A stretch of DNA of 14,364 nt from Pigoraptor vietnamica (lineage: Eukaryota > Opisthokonta > Filasterea): NCBI GenBank assembly GCA_943704525.1, contig CALSCQ010000850.1, positions 1 through 14,364 on the forward strand, in the 5' to 3' direction. A program made the translations under genes and the position numbers. Positions 1 to 14,364 of this stretch are shown piece by piece. A model generated the notes under the pieces. It worked only from the letters and a program-made list of their open reading frames with translations, made no database searches and was not told where the DNA came from. Every line of letters starts with the position of its first letter. Position 1 is the first letter of the stretch.

Positions 1-176
1 GAGTAACACGGGAATATTTTTTTTTTTTTTTTTTTTTGCTCTAGCATGGCATCGAGAGGGACGCCCACACTGGTCAACGTGTGGTTGGGAGTGCGTCTAG
101 GTTCGCATCGGTGATAATGGATGAACGCAAATGACATTTCGCAGAGGGGCCTTACGACTTTCGTGTGTTGGCCGCT
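1..176. other. Upstream region of the nuclease/kinase gene, with T21 tract
   Basis: There is a run of 21 T at 17-37. No coding sequence is recognised. An in-frame TGA at 132-134 closes the reading frame of the downstream gene, so that gene either begins with an ATG at 177 or 180 or is spliced from an unseen exon. The sequence TTTCGCAG ending at 144 would serve as a splice acceptor and opens the same frame from 145, so an additional 5' exon to the left of the window cannot be excluded. No TATA box is evident. Confidence 0.5.
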
Positions 177-2090
177 ATGATGAAGACGATGCTCAACGAG
201 TGGCTTGACGAACGGGCGAGGGCGCTCGATACGATGCTCAACGAGTGGCTTGACGAACGGGCGAGGGCGTTCGAGGAGCGGCTTGGCGAACAAGCGAGGG
301 CGTTCGAGGAGCGGGTTGGCGTGACTCTGGAGGCGATCCAAGAATGGCTCAGCATGATGAGGGCTGCGTCAACAGGCACACGTATGGGTTACGTTGACCG
401 TCACTTGTTATGTCCCATTTATCGCTGTCAAACAAATGGCATTATAGTAGAGATTACGCTATTCCAACCCGAATTCGACGCGCGAGCTGCGACGCTAATT
501 GCGGAGACAATGACGTCGTCTCCCGGGGCCGTATTCCCTGCATTTTCGGAGCGTCTGTCGGCCGAAACGAAAGCGTCCGTTTGCAACTCGCTGCGGAATA
601 CTGTTATCGCCGACATTGCCGCGTACAAGGCGGGCTGTCGTCGTGCGCCGCTGTCGTGGACGGAGCCTAAGGTGCAAGCCGTTATGAACGACGTCTTTGC
701 GCTGATATTGGACACGGACGTATACACGTATCATGACTGCTCTCGCAGTGCTGTCGCCGGCACCGTACGTGGACGCGAAATGTTTTCCGATGTCGTTCTG
801 ACGCTCGCTGGGTACGGTGCGTCGTGGTTCAACGTCGTCGGCGCCGGCGAGCTGAAGGCGGAGTTGAGTTCTTCGTCGACCGAGTGGGGCGTGGCGCAGC
901 TTGTGGAGCGCGCCCTTGGCACCTTCGAGCATCAACCGTGGCGCAAGGAGTTTCTCGGGTTCCTGTCGGACGGGGTCGACATCGAAGCGTGGCGTTTCAA
1001 GAAGACGGTCACCGACAACGGTATCATTGACGTGGTGTGCACGGGTCGTACGCCTCGGATGCCTCTTGTGATACATGGGGCGAGCGGGCTCGAGCTCGCA
1101 CCGGGCTTCGAGGAAGTTTTGTGGCGCTGGGCAAGGACGCATCCCGCGCAGCTCGGGTACGAACCAACGTTCAAGAAGGATATCTCCACGAATTTTGGGC
1201 GGTTTACTGATTTTCGTGGGGTGACGTCGACGAGCCGCTCCTTTGTGTGTTCTGCTTCACCTGACGCTGCTGCACGTGACGCTGCGCCCGAGCTTGTCTG
1301 TATCAAGCTGTCTCGCCACGATGTCGCGTCGCTTCGCTCTGAGCACGATGTCCTGGAGCGGCTCAAGGTCCTCGCGCACCCGTCTGTGCCAACGGCCATT
1401 GGTCTCAGCGAATTAGCCATTGGTGCGCATGCCTCGGCAACCCCCACGTTGTGTCTCATCACGTCGCCGTTTCTGCGGTCCGTGGAGATGAACGAACGTC
1501 ACGTTATCGCAGTCGTTAGCGCGGTCTATGCAGCCCTCGTTGCGGCGCGTAGTCTCCACGTCTGTCATGGCGACGTCAAACCGGCCAACATTGTGATGGA
1601 TCTCAACGGTCGCGTGCTGCTTGTCGACTGGGCCGTGTCCTTCACGCCGTGCGGGCCGATGGTTCCGGTGGGGACTTGGTTGTTCATGTCACGGCGCACA
1701 ATGGACGCCCGCCTGAAGGGGACGCTCGTCGAGCAATCGTACGAGGACGACATCGAGTCGCTGTTTTATACGGCGCTCGTCTTGGCGCGCGGCTCTTTCA
1801 AGGTGCGTGGTCGTCGACTTGCTATTGTTGCGGCCACGCCAGGTGCTCGGATGTAACCCTCATCTGACGTGTTTCGCTTTCTTTCACAGAGGGAACTGGG
1901 CGATGTCATTCGCAAGAAGCGGCTGATTGCGGCCGGCCTCGGCCTCTTCAAAGACCAGGTCGAGCGCTCGCGTCTCATGAAGGATACCGCGCAACTTCTT
2001 ATCGGCCTCTTTGCGGTTATTGCGAGCGGCTCTGGAAGCATGGTTGACGACTTCGGGCGCGTGCTGGGGCGTTTCACCGTAACGCGTTAA
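177..2090 (+). CDS. REase-like plus FunK1-like kinase fusion protein (Crinkler-effector-like)
   Basis: Two exons, 177-1802 and 1890-2090, give about 608 residues. The 87-bp intron has donor GTGCGT and acceptor TTTCTTTCACAG, and the junction is in phase 0. Residues 1-60 form an acidic/basic coiled coil made of short tandem repeats. Residues about 200-245 carry a PD-(D/E)XK-like pattern: FSD (Asp205), GELKAE (Glu225, Lys227) and a following QLVE helix (Gln241). From about 345 there is an atypical kinase: VCIK (Lys377), an alpha-C Glu389, catalytic loop HGDVKPAN (Asp466, Asn471), VDWA in place of DFG (Asp484), then GTWLFMS and DDIES (524-528), the last two typical of fungal FunK1-type kinases. 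No glycine loop is obvious. Known background: nuclease-like plus kinase pairs are a recurrent C-terminal module of Crinkler (CR) effectors. I see no signal peptide. The role (host manipulation, genome conflict or other) is inference. The first ATG (177) is chosen; ATG 180 or an upstream exon is possible. Confidence 0.75.
186..326 (+). repeat. In-frame tandem repeats coding for the N-terminal coiled coil
   Basis: A 45-bp unit (186-230 and 231-275) is repeated with two mismatches, giving two 15-residue copies that contain NEWLDERARA. A 33-bp unit (261-293 and 294-326) follows, giving two 11-residue copies starting ARAFEERLGE/ARAFEERVGV. Both periods are multiples of three, so the expansion lengthens the helix without breaking the frame. 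The near identity of the 45-bp copies points to recent duplication. Confidence 0.9.
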
Positions 2091-2505
2091 AGGCGACCAA
2101 TTTCAAGCTTGGAGCACACGCACCCAAAGGGCTTGACGTAGTCCGCTGTGAGTCATGGCAAACGAATAGCCGTGCACAAAAAAAAAAAAAAAAAAAACTC
2201 AATTATCTGATCTGACGCATATGGCAGGCAGGCAGACACACGTCAGACACCGTACACAAAAGTCCATTCTGCCCCTGTACGGTTCTTCTTCGCCGTGTGC
2301 TCGTGCCCTTCCTGTACGTTTGTGCGTGGCCCCTTGCGCTCTTGCGTCGTGCTGTACGGTCATGCGTGCCTGGCGCCGTGCGGTCGAGTGTAGAGCCGCG
2401 GCTATTTAGTGTTCCCAAATTACTTTATCCCATGCATGTAATAATTTCTGAATAGAGTGGTGGGCGCATATGCGAAAAATACGACTTCATTCGCACGAGC
2501 ACGCA
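2091..2505. other. Convergent intergenic region with A20 tract
   Basis: This stretch separates the 3' ends of the + strand nuclease/kinase gene and the - strand receptor gene. It holds a pure A20 run at 2178-2197. No gene or RNA is recognised. No canonical AATAAA is seen for either gene; GATAAA on the - strand near 2423-2428 is a possible weak poly(A) signal for the receptor. Confidence 0.6.
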
Positions 2506-9427
<6,922 letters not shown>

Positions 9428-9785
9428 GCGGCCGCTGCGCGTGCGCGCTTGCCCCCTCGAGGGCGCCGCCCACTGCCACCGCATAGCGCGGATGCGACCT
9501 TCACGCGCGCGTGACAGCGAGCGCTTTCCTCTTCACGCACGCACGTGGCCCTTACGCACGCTGCGCCGCCGCGAACAATGCAATGCAGAGCGCAATCGCT
9601 CTTCGCTCGTCGTTTTGCTTGGGCGCGGGCTTCTTTTGCCAAACGCGAACAATCGCATTCCGTTACGTCATAAACAGCCACCGTCACGTGATGCAAATGT
9701 TGAGGCTAAGGTGAGGGGTACGCGCAGGGCACACCAATGCCGCTAAGTACGGCTTGAATTGTGCAACGCTCTTTAGTGCGCACAG
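9428..9785. other. Intergenic region: SRRM1-like 3' flank and receptor promoter side
   Basis: This 358-bp stretch lies between two genes on the same (-) strand. No open frame with recognisable content is seen. No AATAAA was found after the SRRM1-like stop. The most structured part is 9663-9698, listed separately. An in-frame ATG at 9482-9484 on the - strand could extend the receptor N-terminus but is considered unlikely. Confidence 0.6.
9663..9698 (-). promoter_or_regulatory. Candidate CRE / forkhead / E-box / octamer cluster upstream of receptor
   Basis: Within 36 bp the + strand shows TTACGTCA (CRE/bZIP-like, 9663-9670), TAAACA (forkhead-like, 9671-9676), TCACGTGA (palindromic E-box, 9684-9691) and ATGCAAAT (POU octamer, 9691-9698). 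They lie about 235-270 nt upstream of the receptor ATG. The motif matches are directly visible; factor binding is inference. Confidence 0.4.
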
Positions 9786-11476
9786 CTACGACTTGTCGTC
9801 GTGACGCTGCATCGACGCAAGCACCTTCGCGCGCAGCTCCTGTTCGAGCCGCTGCGACTCGGACAGCATGCCGGCGCCCCCGTCGCCCTCCGCCGGCGGT
9901 GGCGACGCCGAGGCCGACCGCGCCCCTTTGGCTGCTCCGTTCGCACGCTCACCCTCAGAGACCTTCGCATCCCCCGCCTTAGACTCGCCCGGACCGGCGG
10001 ACGGCGACGGCGACCGCGACCGCGACGGTGAGCGGCGCTTCTCTCGCTCACGTGACCGCGAGCGACGGCGCCGGTCCCTCTCCTTGTCCTTGTCACGCGA
10101 GCGCGAGCGTTCCCTCCGTCGCTCGCGGCGCGCCCTGTCACGCGAACGAGAGCGCGAACGGCGACGATCCCTGTCACGTGAGCGCGACCTTGACCTCCGC
10201 CGATCTCGCGACGACGAGCGATCCTTCCGAGAGCGCGCGCGGTCACGTGAGCGGGACCTCGAGCGACGCCGCCTGTGCCTCTCGCGCGAGCGGGAGCGCG
10301 AACCGCCGCGACGGCGGTCCCTGTCACGCGATCGAGAGCGCGAACGCGAACGCGAGCGGCGCCGGCCCTTGTCGCGTGAGCGGGAGCGAGACCTGCGGCG
10401 TGCCGGGGCCTCCGCATTCGCGGCATTCGTGGCATTGGGTGCAACTTGGTCGCTGGGAGGGGCTGCAGCGACGGGGGCGACCGCGGGTGCGCCTGCGCCG
10501 CGCAGGGCTTCCTGTATGCGCTCCTCCTCCATCTGCACGGGGAAAAAAAGGGGCGGGAAGGGGGCGTTGAGATGCAGACACACAGTCACGTAACCCACCG
10601 AACAGTAAAACGCCACACATCACTGTTACAGACGAGAAATACATGGCGGCAGAGGGGCAGCGCAATTGGCACCATGGCCAAACAGCGGACCAACCCATCG
10701 TCCCAGCAGCACTTACGCGCACACGCACACAGGGACAACAGTGTCCCTCTTGTAATCGCGCACAGCCCCACGTGTCGGCCACACCCACCACGCGCATGCG
10801 AATTTCGTTCTTCTTCTGTTCGAGGAAGGCGGCCGGCACACCGCCGACCGTCTCCTGCGCGCTCAGCAGAAGCGTCCACAGCTGCGCCATAAACTCGGGC
10901 GTCTTGCGCTCGAGAAACCCCGTGAGGTTGATCTGCATTTCCTTGCCGTCCGGATGCTGCAACAGAACAGCGCCGTCAGTGCCAAGATAAGAGTGCGATC
11001 AAAGTGTGTGTGCATGCCGTGTGTGAGTGGACTTTCACATGGTAATAGACCCTATCCTTCCAGTTGCGCACATGTGTACTCCGTGTGTGTGCATGAGTGT
11101 GTGCGTGTGCATTACGCGGTTTGCATCACAGAGGAGTGCGCTGGAGAATAAGGTGGTCCAGCTGAACGCAACTGCACGTTGCATGGGCGTGTGCGCGTGC
11201 ATGCTCCATATGAGTTAGCCACCGACCCTATCTTGTGCGAGTGTGTGCGTGTGTGTGTACGTGTGTGCGTGCGTGAGTAACAAGCGACGGTAACCGACGC
11301 ACCCTGTCCTTCTCAAGTTGCGTGACGACAAATTCGCTGAGCACTTCGTCCTCAAAGCCGAGCATCTGTGTGACTTTCGCAGCGACCCACGGCTTGAGAG
11401 ACTCAATGGCCACCTTTTGCATGTCCACCTGCGACGCAAACACAGACATACAGACACACACACACAGACAGACAGT

Positions 11477-11508
<32 letters not shown>

Positions 11509-12000
11509 GACACAGACACACACACAGACACACAAGCACATGAGGTTAATCTCAAGGCCGCAGCCAACAATGCCCACGCACAGTCGTATCGCACTTACTC
11601 ACAATCGCACAAGCACACGCGGCAACGTCCTCCACACACCTTTTCGTCCAACACCGGCGGAAATTTCATCGACTTCATCAGCTTCTTCTTTTTGTCCATG
11701 AAGCGCGCGTCTTGCTCTATGCTCGTTCCCTGTTAAATCGCACAACGACCGTTACAAACTCGCACACTCGGGCCCATCACGACACAAGCCAAAAAATTGA
11801 ACGCGTTCTCTCTCCCCTCTCCCTCCTTGGAACACAGACACACACTGCAAGCGTTACACTGCACGCGCAACTGCACACGCACGCAGTGAATGCACTTACG
11901 CAAATAGGAAAAACTGAGCACAAAAACGCGCAAACAAAGCACATGCGAATTGATGCGAACGGAACGGCAGACCCACTCTAAAGAAGCCGGCGTCGCCCAT
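9786..12000 (-). CDS. SRRM1: SRRM1/SRm160-like splicing coactivator (PWI + RS domain)
   Basis: Exons in transcript order: 12000-11977, 11729-11640, 11428-11303, 10956-10789, 10532-9786, all phase 0, totalling 384 residues plus stop. Exon 1 encodes MGDAGFFR and exon 2 starts GTSIEQDARF, matching the conserved SRRM1 N-terminus. The PWI domain (about 38-136) follows with KPWVAAKVTQMLGFEDEV and INLTGFLE, then FMAQLWTLLLSAQ and GVPAAFLEQKK. The last exon starts MEEERIQEAL and carries a dense Arg/Ser domain (about 175-305), then a Ser/Pro-rich acidic end with LEQELRAKVLASMQ. In the family, PWI binds nucleic acid and RS mediates contacts in spliceosomal and exon-junction complexes in the nucleus. 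It is much shorter than human SRRM1 (about 900 residues). The exon-4 end could be 10792 (donor GTGGTG) instead of 10789 (donor GTGGGT). It lies head-to-head with PUS3. Confidence 0.93.
10957..11302 (-). other. SRRM1-like intron 3, with partial copies of the exon 3 boundary
   Basis: A 346-bp intron with donor GTGCGT at 11302-11297 and an acceptor at 10957-10958. It holds short GT-rich runs (about 11083-11110 and 11237-11275). Sequence resembling the exon 3 end and donor (+ strand GGTAA..GAC..ACCCTGTCCTTC..AGTTGCG, 11290-11322) recurs at 11041-11068 and, more degenerately, at 11213-11240. No other gene or RNA is seen. Confidence 0.7.
11440..11540. repeat. CA/CAGA microsatellite in SRRM1-like intron 2
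   Basis: CA runs mixed with CAGA units lie in intron 11429-11639. On the sense strand the repeat is TG/TCTG-rich and ends about 11 nt before the acceptor of exon 11303-11428, in the position of the polypyrimidine tract. Confidence 0.95.
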
Positions 12001-12211
12001 TTTCCTCTTGCGTCCGCCCTTGCCAGGGGCACACGACACAAAAAGGGAGTTGGAAATAATCGCAATGAGATTTGCATGAGGGCATCTTCACTCCCACCAC
12101 ACCATCACGCCCACGTGACAACCCGCTGCGCAGTAACGCCAACGTAACACGCCAAGCCGCCTTGAAAACGACTGAACTGCGCCGTTGCGTCGTTTCGTTA
12201 CCGTGCTTACA
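12001..12211. promoter_or_regulatory. Divergent promoter between SRRM1-like gene and PUS3
   Basis: Only 211 bp separate the two start codons on opposite strands, so both promoters must lie here or overlap the 5' ends. An octamer ATTTGCAT is present at 12070-12077 and an E-box CACGTG at 12112-12117 (in CCACGTGAC). No TATA box is seen. If the first SRRM1 exon is as short as modelled (24 nt coding), transcription starts close to it. Confidence 0.6.
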
Positions 12212-13417
12212 ATGGACAGCGACGACCTCGAGTCTCTCTCGCGAGAGGCGCTCATTGAGCGCGTGCGTCAGTTGGAGGCGCGCGTGGCAAACAACGCCGG
12301 TGGGGCACGCGCGGGTGCTGCAGCCGATGCCGGCGACGCGAGTGGCGAAGGGCTTGCTGCGTCGAGCGACGCGTCGGGCAGCCGTAAGCGCAAGCGCGGG
12401 TCACGCGGCGCGCGCAAGGAGGAGACGAAGCGGCCGTTTGACTTTTCGCGGTTTCACCAGAGGCAGATTGCCCTGAAGATAGCGTACCTCGGGTGGGACT
12501 ACCACGGACTCGCACGCACGGCGGCGCCCGACGACAACTCTGTCGAGGTGCGTGCGTTGGTGTGGCCGCTTCGTTAGGCAGCTGTTCGCGAGAAAGGATC
12601 CTTGGGCGGAGTTGCTTATTCCCCCCCCCCCCCCCCCCTTTTTTTAATTTTAGTTTTTTATATTATTTTTTTAAAACAAAATTGATGTGGCGGTGTCGGG
12701 GACTGACGATCGCGGTGGTGTGCAGGTGCATCTCTTCCGCGCGCTGCAGCAGTCGTGCCTGGTTGGAGACGTGGCAGAGTCGCACTACACCCGGTGTGGA
12801 AGGACCGACAAGGGCGTCAGTGCGCTGGGGCAGGTGGGCCTGTGTAGGGTGCTTGCGCATTACTGTGGCCCTATTTGCCTGCTCTGGTCACGTGGGGTGT
12901 GGTGCGGGTGGTGTGCTTTCACGGTGGCCCTATTTGCCTGCGTCACGTGGGCTTGGTGCAGGGTGCCTGCGCAGGGGCGGCCGAGTGTGTGCTTTCACGG
13001 CGCCCCCCTGCTATCGCCTGCTGTTTGGCCACGTGTACTTTGGTATCTATGGTTGGAGGTGCTTGTTGGCTCATCGGTCACGTGCGCTTTGGGCGTCTGG
13101 TAGACTGCTTGCGTTGCTTATGGTCTCGTTGAGTAACGGGGTTTCTTTGTGAGCTCGGATTGAACTGACGCCGAGTGGCACTTTTGCCCTTTTTTTTGTT
13201 GCAGGTGATCAGCGTGCGCGTGCGCTCGAATTTGTCGGAGGGCCTTGGCGTCGTTCCCAACGAACAGCTGTTGGCGACCGGAAAACGCGAAACAGACGAA
13301 GCAAAGGTTGGTGCGGGATGTCTGCGTGCGGGGTTTATCGTTCCATCCCTTCCGTATCCTCTCTTCTTGGGCGCTTGCGTGCATACGTGTGTGTGTGTGT
13401 GTGTTGGTGTGTGTATG

Positions 13418-13449
<32 letters not shown>

Positions 13450-13456
13450 TCTGTGC

Positions 13457-13499
<43 letters not shown>

Positions 13500-14228
13500 G
13501 GCGTGTTCATGAATGTGCTGCTGACTTCGGCGCTCATGGCGTGCAATGCAATCGCAGGAATTGAACTTCGTGCACATTCTCAACAAAATTCTGCCGTCGG
13601 ACATTCGCGCAATTGCCTGGTGCCCCGTCAGGCCGGATTTCAGCGCAAGGTGATCTCCACTCCGCTCCCACTACCCGCGCACGCACCCTAACGCACACAC
13701 ATCCACACACACACGCATGCACGCACACACATGCACACACATGCACCCGCACACTGCGCGCGCACGCACAATCAGCGCCGGTGCTTACCTTGCTCTCTCC
13801 TCAGGTTCGATTGCGCTTATCGCGAGTACAAGTATTTTTTCCCGCGAGGCAATCTGAACATCGAGGTGGGAGACGTGTAGGGTGCGCAATAATTCACGTG
13901 CCGTGCGTGGCGATGCAGTTGTGTTCGGTGCCGTTACGGGCACGTGCTTGTTGATGGCGTCTGATGGCCTGTTTGTTTGTTTGTTCTCGTGCGCAGTTGA
14001 TGCAGCAGGCTGCCAAGCTGTTTGAGGGCGAGCACGACTTTCGCAACTTTTGCAAGATGGACGTTTACGGAGGCGTTTTGAATTACGTGCGCAACATGCT
14101 GAGGTACTTTGGCCGCACGCTTTCTGCGAGCAGTCCGGGTATGTTGCCTCACACCTGTCGTGTGACGCATTCCGCAGCTTCACTGTGGGTCCCACCACCA
14201 TTCAACTGGACCGCAAGCAGGGAAGCAG
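12212..14228 (+). CDS. PUS3: tRNA pseudouridine(38/39) synthase PUS3/Deg1 (3' part outside window)
   Basis: Exons: 12212-12547, 12726-12833, 13205-13306, 13558-13649, 13805-13865, 13997-14103 and 14178-14228, giving 285 codons plus two bases; a donor GTGCGC follows and the gene runs past the window. The family converts U38/U39 of tRNA anticodon stems to pseudouridine. Residues 1-30 are a helix (LIERVRQLEARV) as in animal PUS3, followed by a basic linker RKRKRGSRGARK and then RPFDFSRFHQRQIALKIAYLGWDY. The catalytic loop is RCGRTDKGVSALGQ with Asp140. Further family blocks are VHILNKILPSDIRAIAW, FSARFDCAYREYKYFFPRG and HDFRNFCKMD. Missing are the C-terminal strands and the conserved end. An in-frame upstream ATG (12185) would add nine residues; 12212 fits the family better. 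It diverges from the SRRM1-like gene. Confidence 0.96.
12548..12725 (+). other. PUS3 intron 1 with C18 and AT-rich tract
   Basis: Donor GTGCGT, acceptor GTGTGCAG. A pure run of 18 C (12621-12638) is followed by T7 and about 35 nt of very AT-rich DNA (to about 12683), in sharp contrast to the GC-rich surroundings. The C/T run can serve as a pyrimidine tract but lies about 80 nt from the acceptor. Confidence 0.85.
12834..13204 (+). repeat. PUS3 intron 2 built of degenerate direct repeats
   Basis: The 371-bp intron (donor GTGGGC, acceptor TTTTTTGTTGCAG) contains GTGGCCCTATTTGCCTGC at 12865-12882 and 12924-12941. GTGTGCTTTCACGG occurs at 12911-12924 and 12987-13000, and (G/C)TCACGTGGG follows each of the first pair. 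A weaker third unit starts near 13001. No gene or RNA is recognised in it. Confidence 0.85.
13387..13499. repeat. (GT)n microsatellite in PUS3 intron 3
   Basis: GT runs with GCGT interruptions, TG on the sense strand, occupy the centre of intron 13307-13557. Confidence 0.96.
13676..13770. repeat. CA-rich microsatellite in PUS3 intron 4
   Basis: CA/GCAC repeats lie in intron 13650-13804. This is the one long CA/TG tract in the window with CA on the sense strand. The acceptor CTCTCCTCAG lies about 25 nt downstream. Confidence 0.93.
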
Positions 14229-14317
14229 GTGCGCTGCATGGCTGTCTGCGGTGCACACATCGGGGCCGGCTTTAGAGGCCCTGCACACCAGCTGCAATAA
14301 GGGCTAATCCCCCTCCC

Positions 14318-14364
<47 letters not shown>
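14229..14364 (+). repeat. PUS3 intron 7 (incomplete) ending in (TC)n
   Basis: The donor GTGCGC opens an intron that is not closed inside the window. It contains GGCTAATCC (branch-like) at about 14302-14310 and a pyrimidine tract that becomes pure (TC)22 from 14320 to the window edge. The tract probably precedes the next acceptor. Confidence 0.8.

Noticed and set aside
165-176. GTG at 165 as start of the nuclease/kinase protein
   Set aside because: Eukaryotic initiation at GTG is unlikely, and ATG codons follow at 177 and 180.
1803-1856. Unspliced C-terminus of the nuclease/kinase protein ending at 1856
   Set aside because: A good GTGCGT donor and TTTCACAG acceptor remove this segment and continue an in-frame helical C-terminus to 2090.
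12493-13152. 219-codon + strand open frame over PUS3 introns 1 and 2
   Set aside because: It is out of frame with PUS3 exons and crosses C18, T-rich and intron repeat sequence; no recognisable domain.
13118-13546. His-Thr repeat open frame on the - strand
   Set aside because: It is the complement of the GT microsatellite in PUS3 intron 3 and exon 3.

Overview
This is nuclear eukaryotic DNA from a GC-rich, intron-dense genome. Four protein genes can be read. The best guess for the organism is a unicellular holozoan such as a choanoflagellate. The reasons are a receptor tyrosine kinase with an animal-style signal peptide-LRR-EGF-FN3-TM-kinase layout, short introns (about 80-370 bp), and clear PUS3 and SRRM1 homologues. 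The lineage is an inference; no species is claimed.

Layout. (1) 177-2090, + strand, two exons: a protein combining a coiled coil, a PD-(D/E)XK-nuclease-like segment and a FunK1-like atypical kinase, resembling the REase-kinase modules of Crinkler-type effectors. (2) 2091-2505: convergent intergenic DNA with an A20 tract. (3) 2506-9427, - strand, 17 exons, 1298 codons: a receptor tyrosine kinase with signal peptide, eight LRR exons (all phase 2), Tie/MEGF-type EGF repeats, two FN3-like modules, one TM helix, a tyrosine-kinase domain with EFG instead of DFG, and a tail of RTPRxSISG repeats. (4) 9428-9785: promoter side of the receptor and 3' side of the next gene, holding a tight cluster of candidate factor sites. 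(5) 9786-12000, - strand, five exons, 384 codons: an SRRM1/SRm160-type splicing coactivator (PWI domain plus RS domain). (6) 12001-12211: short divergent promoter. (7) 12212 to beyond the window end, + strand: tRNA pseudouridine synthase PUS3/Deg1, seven exons visible.

The exon models were built by hand: every junction keeps frame, uses GT-AG, and joins recognisable family motifs. Donors are mostly GTG(A/G/C)GT. Introns hold long CA/TG microsatellites, usually with TG on the sense strand, and local duplications, several of which copy an exon-intron donor boundary.

The four genes do not form a pathway. SRRM1 and PUS3 are housekeeping RNA-processing genes sharing an upstream region. The receptor and the nuclease/kinase gene are the lineage-specific items. 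The most interesting items are the receptor architecture with its altered catalytic motif, the nuclease-kinase fusion, and the repeated donor-boundary duplications in introns.
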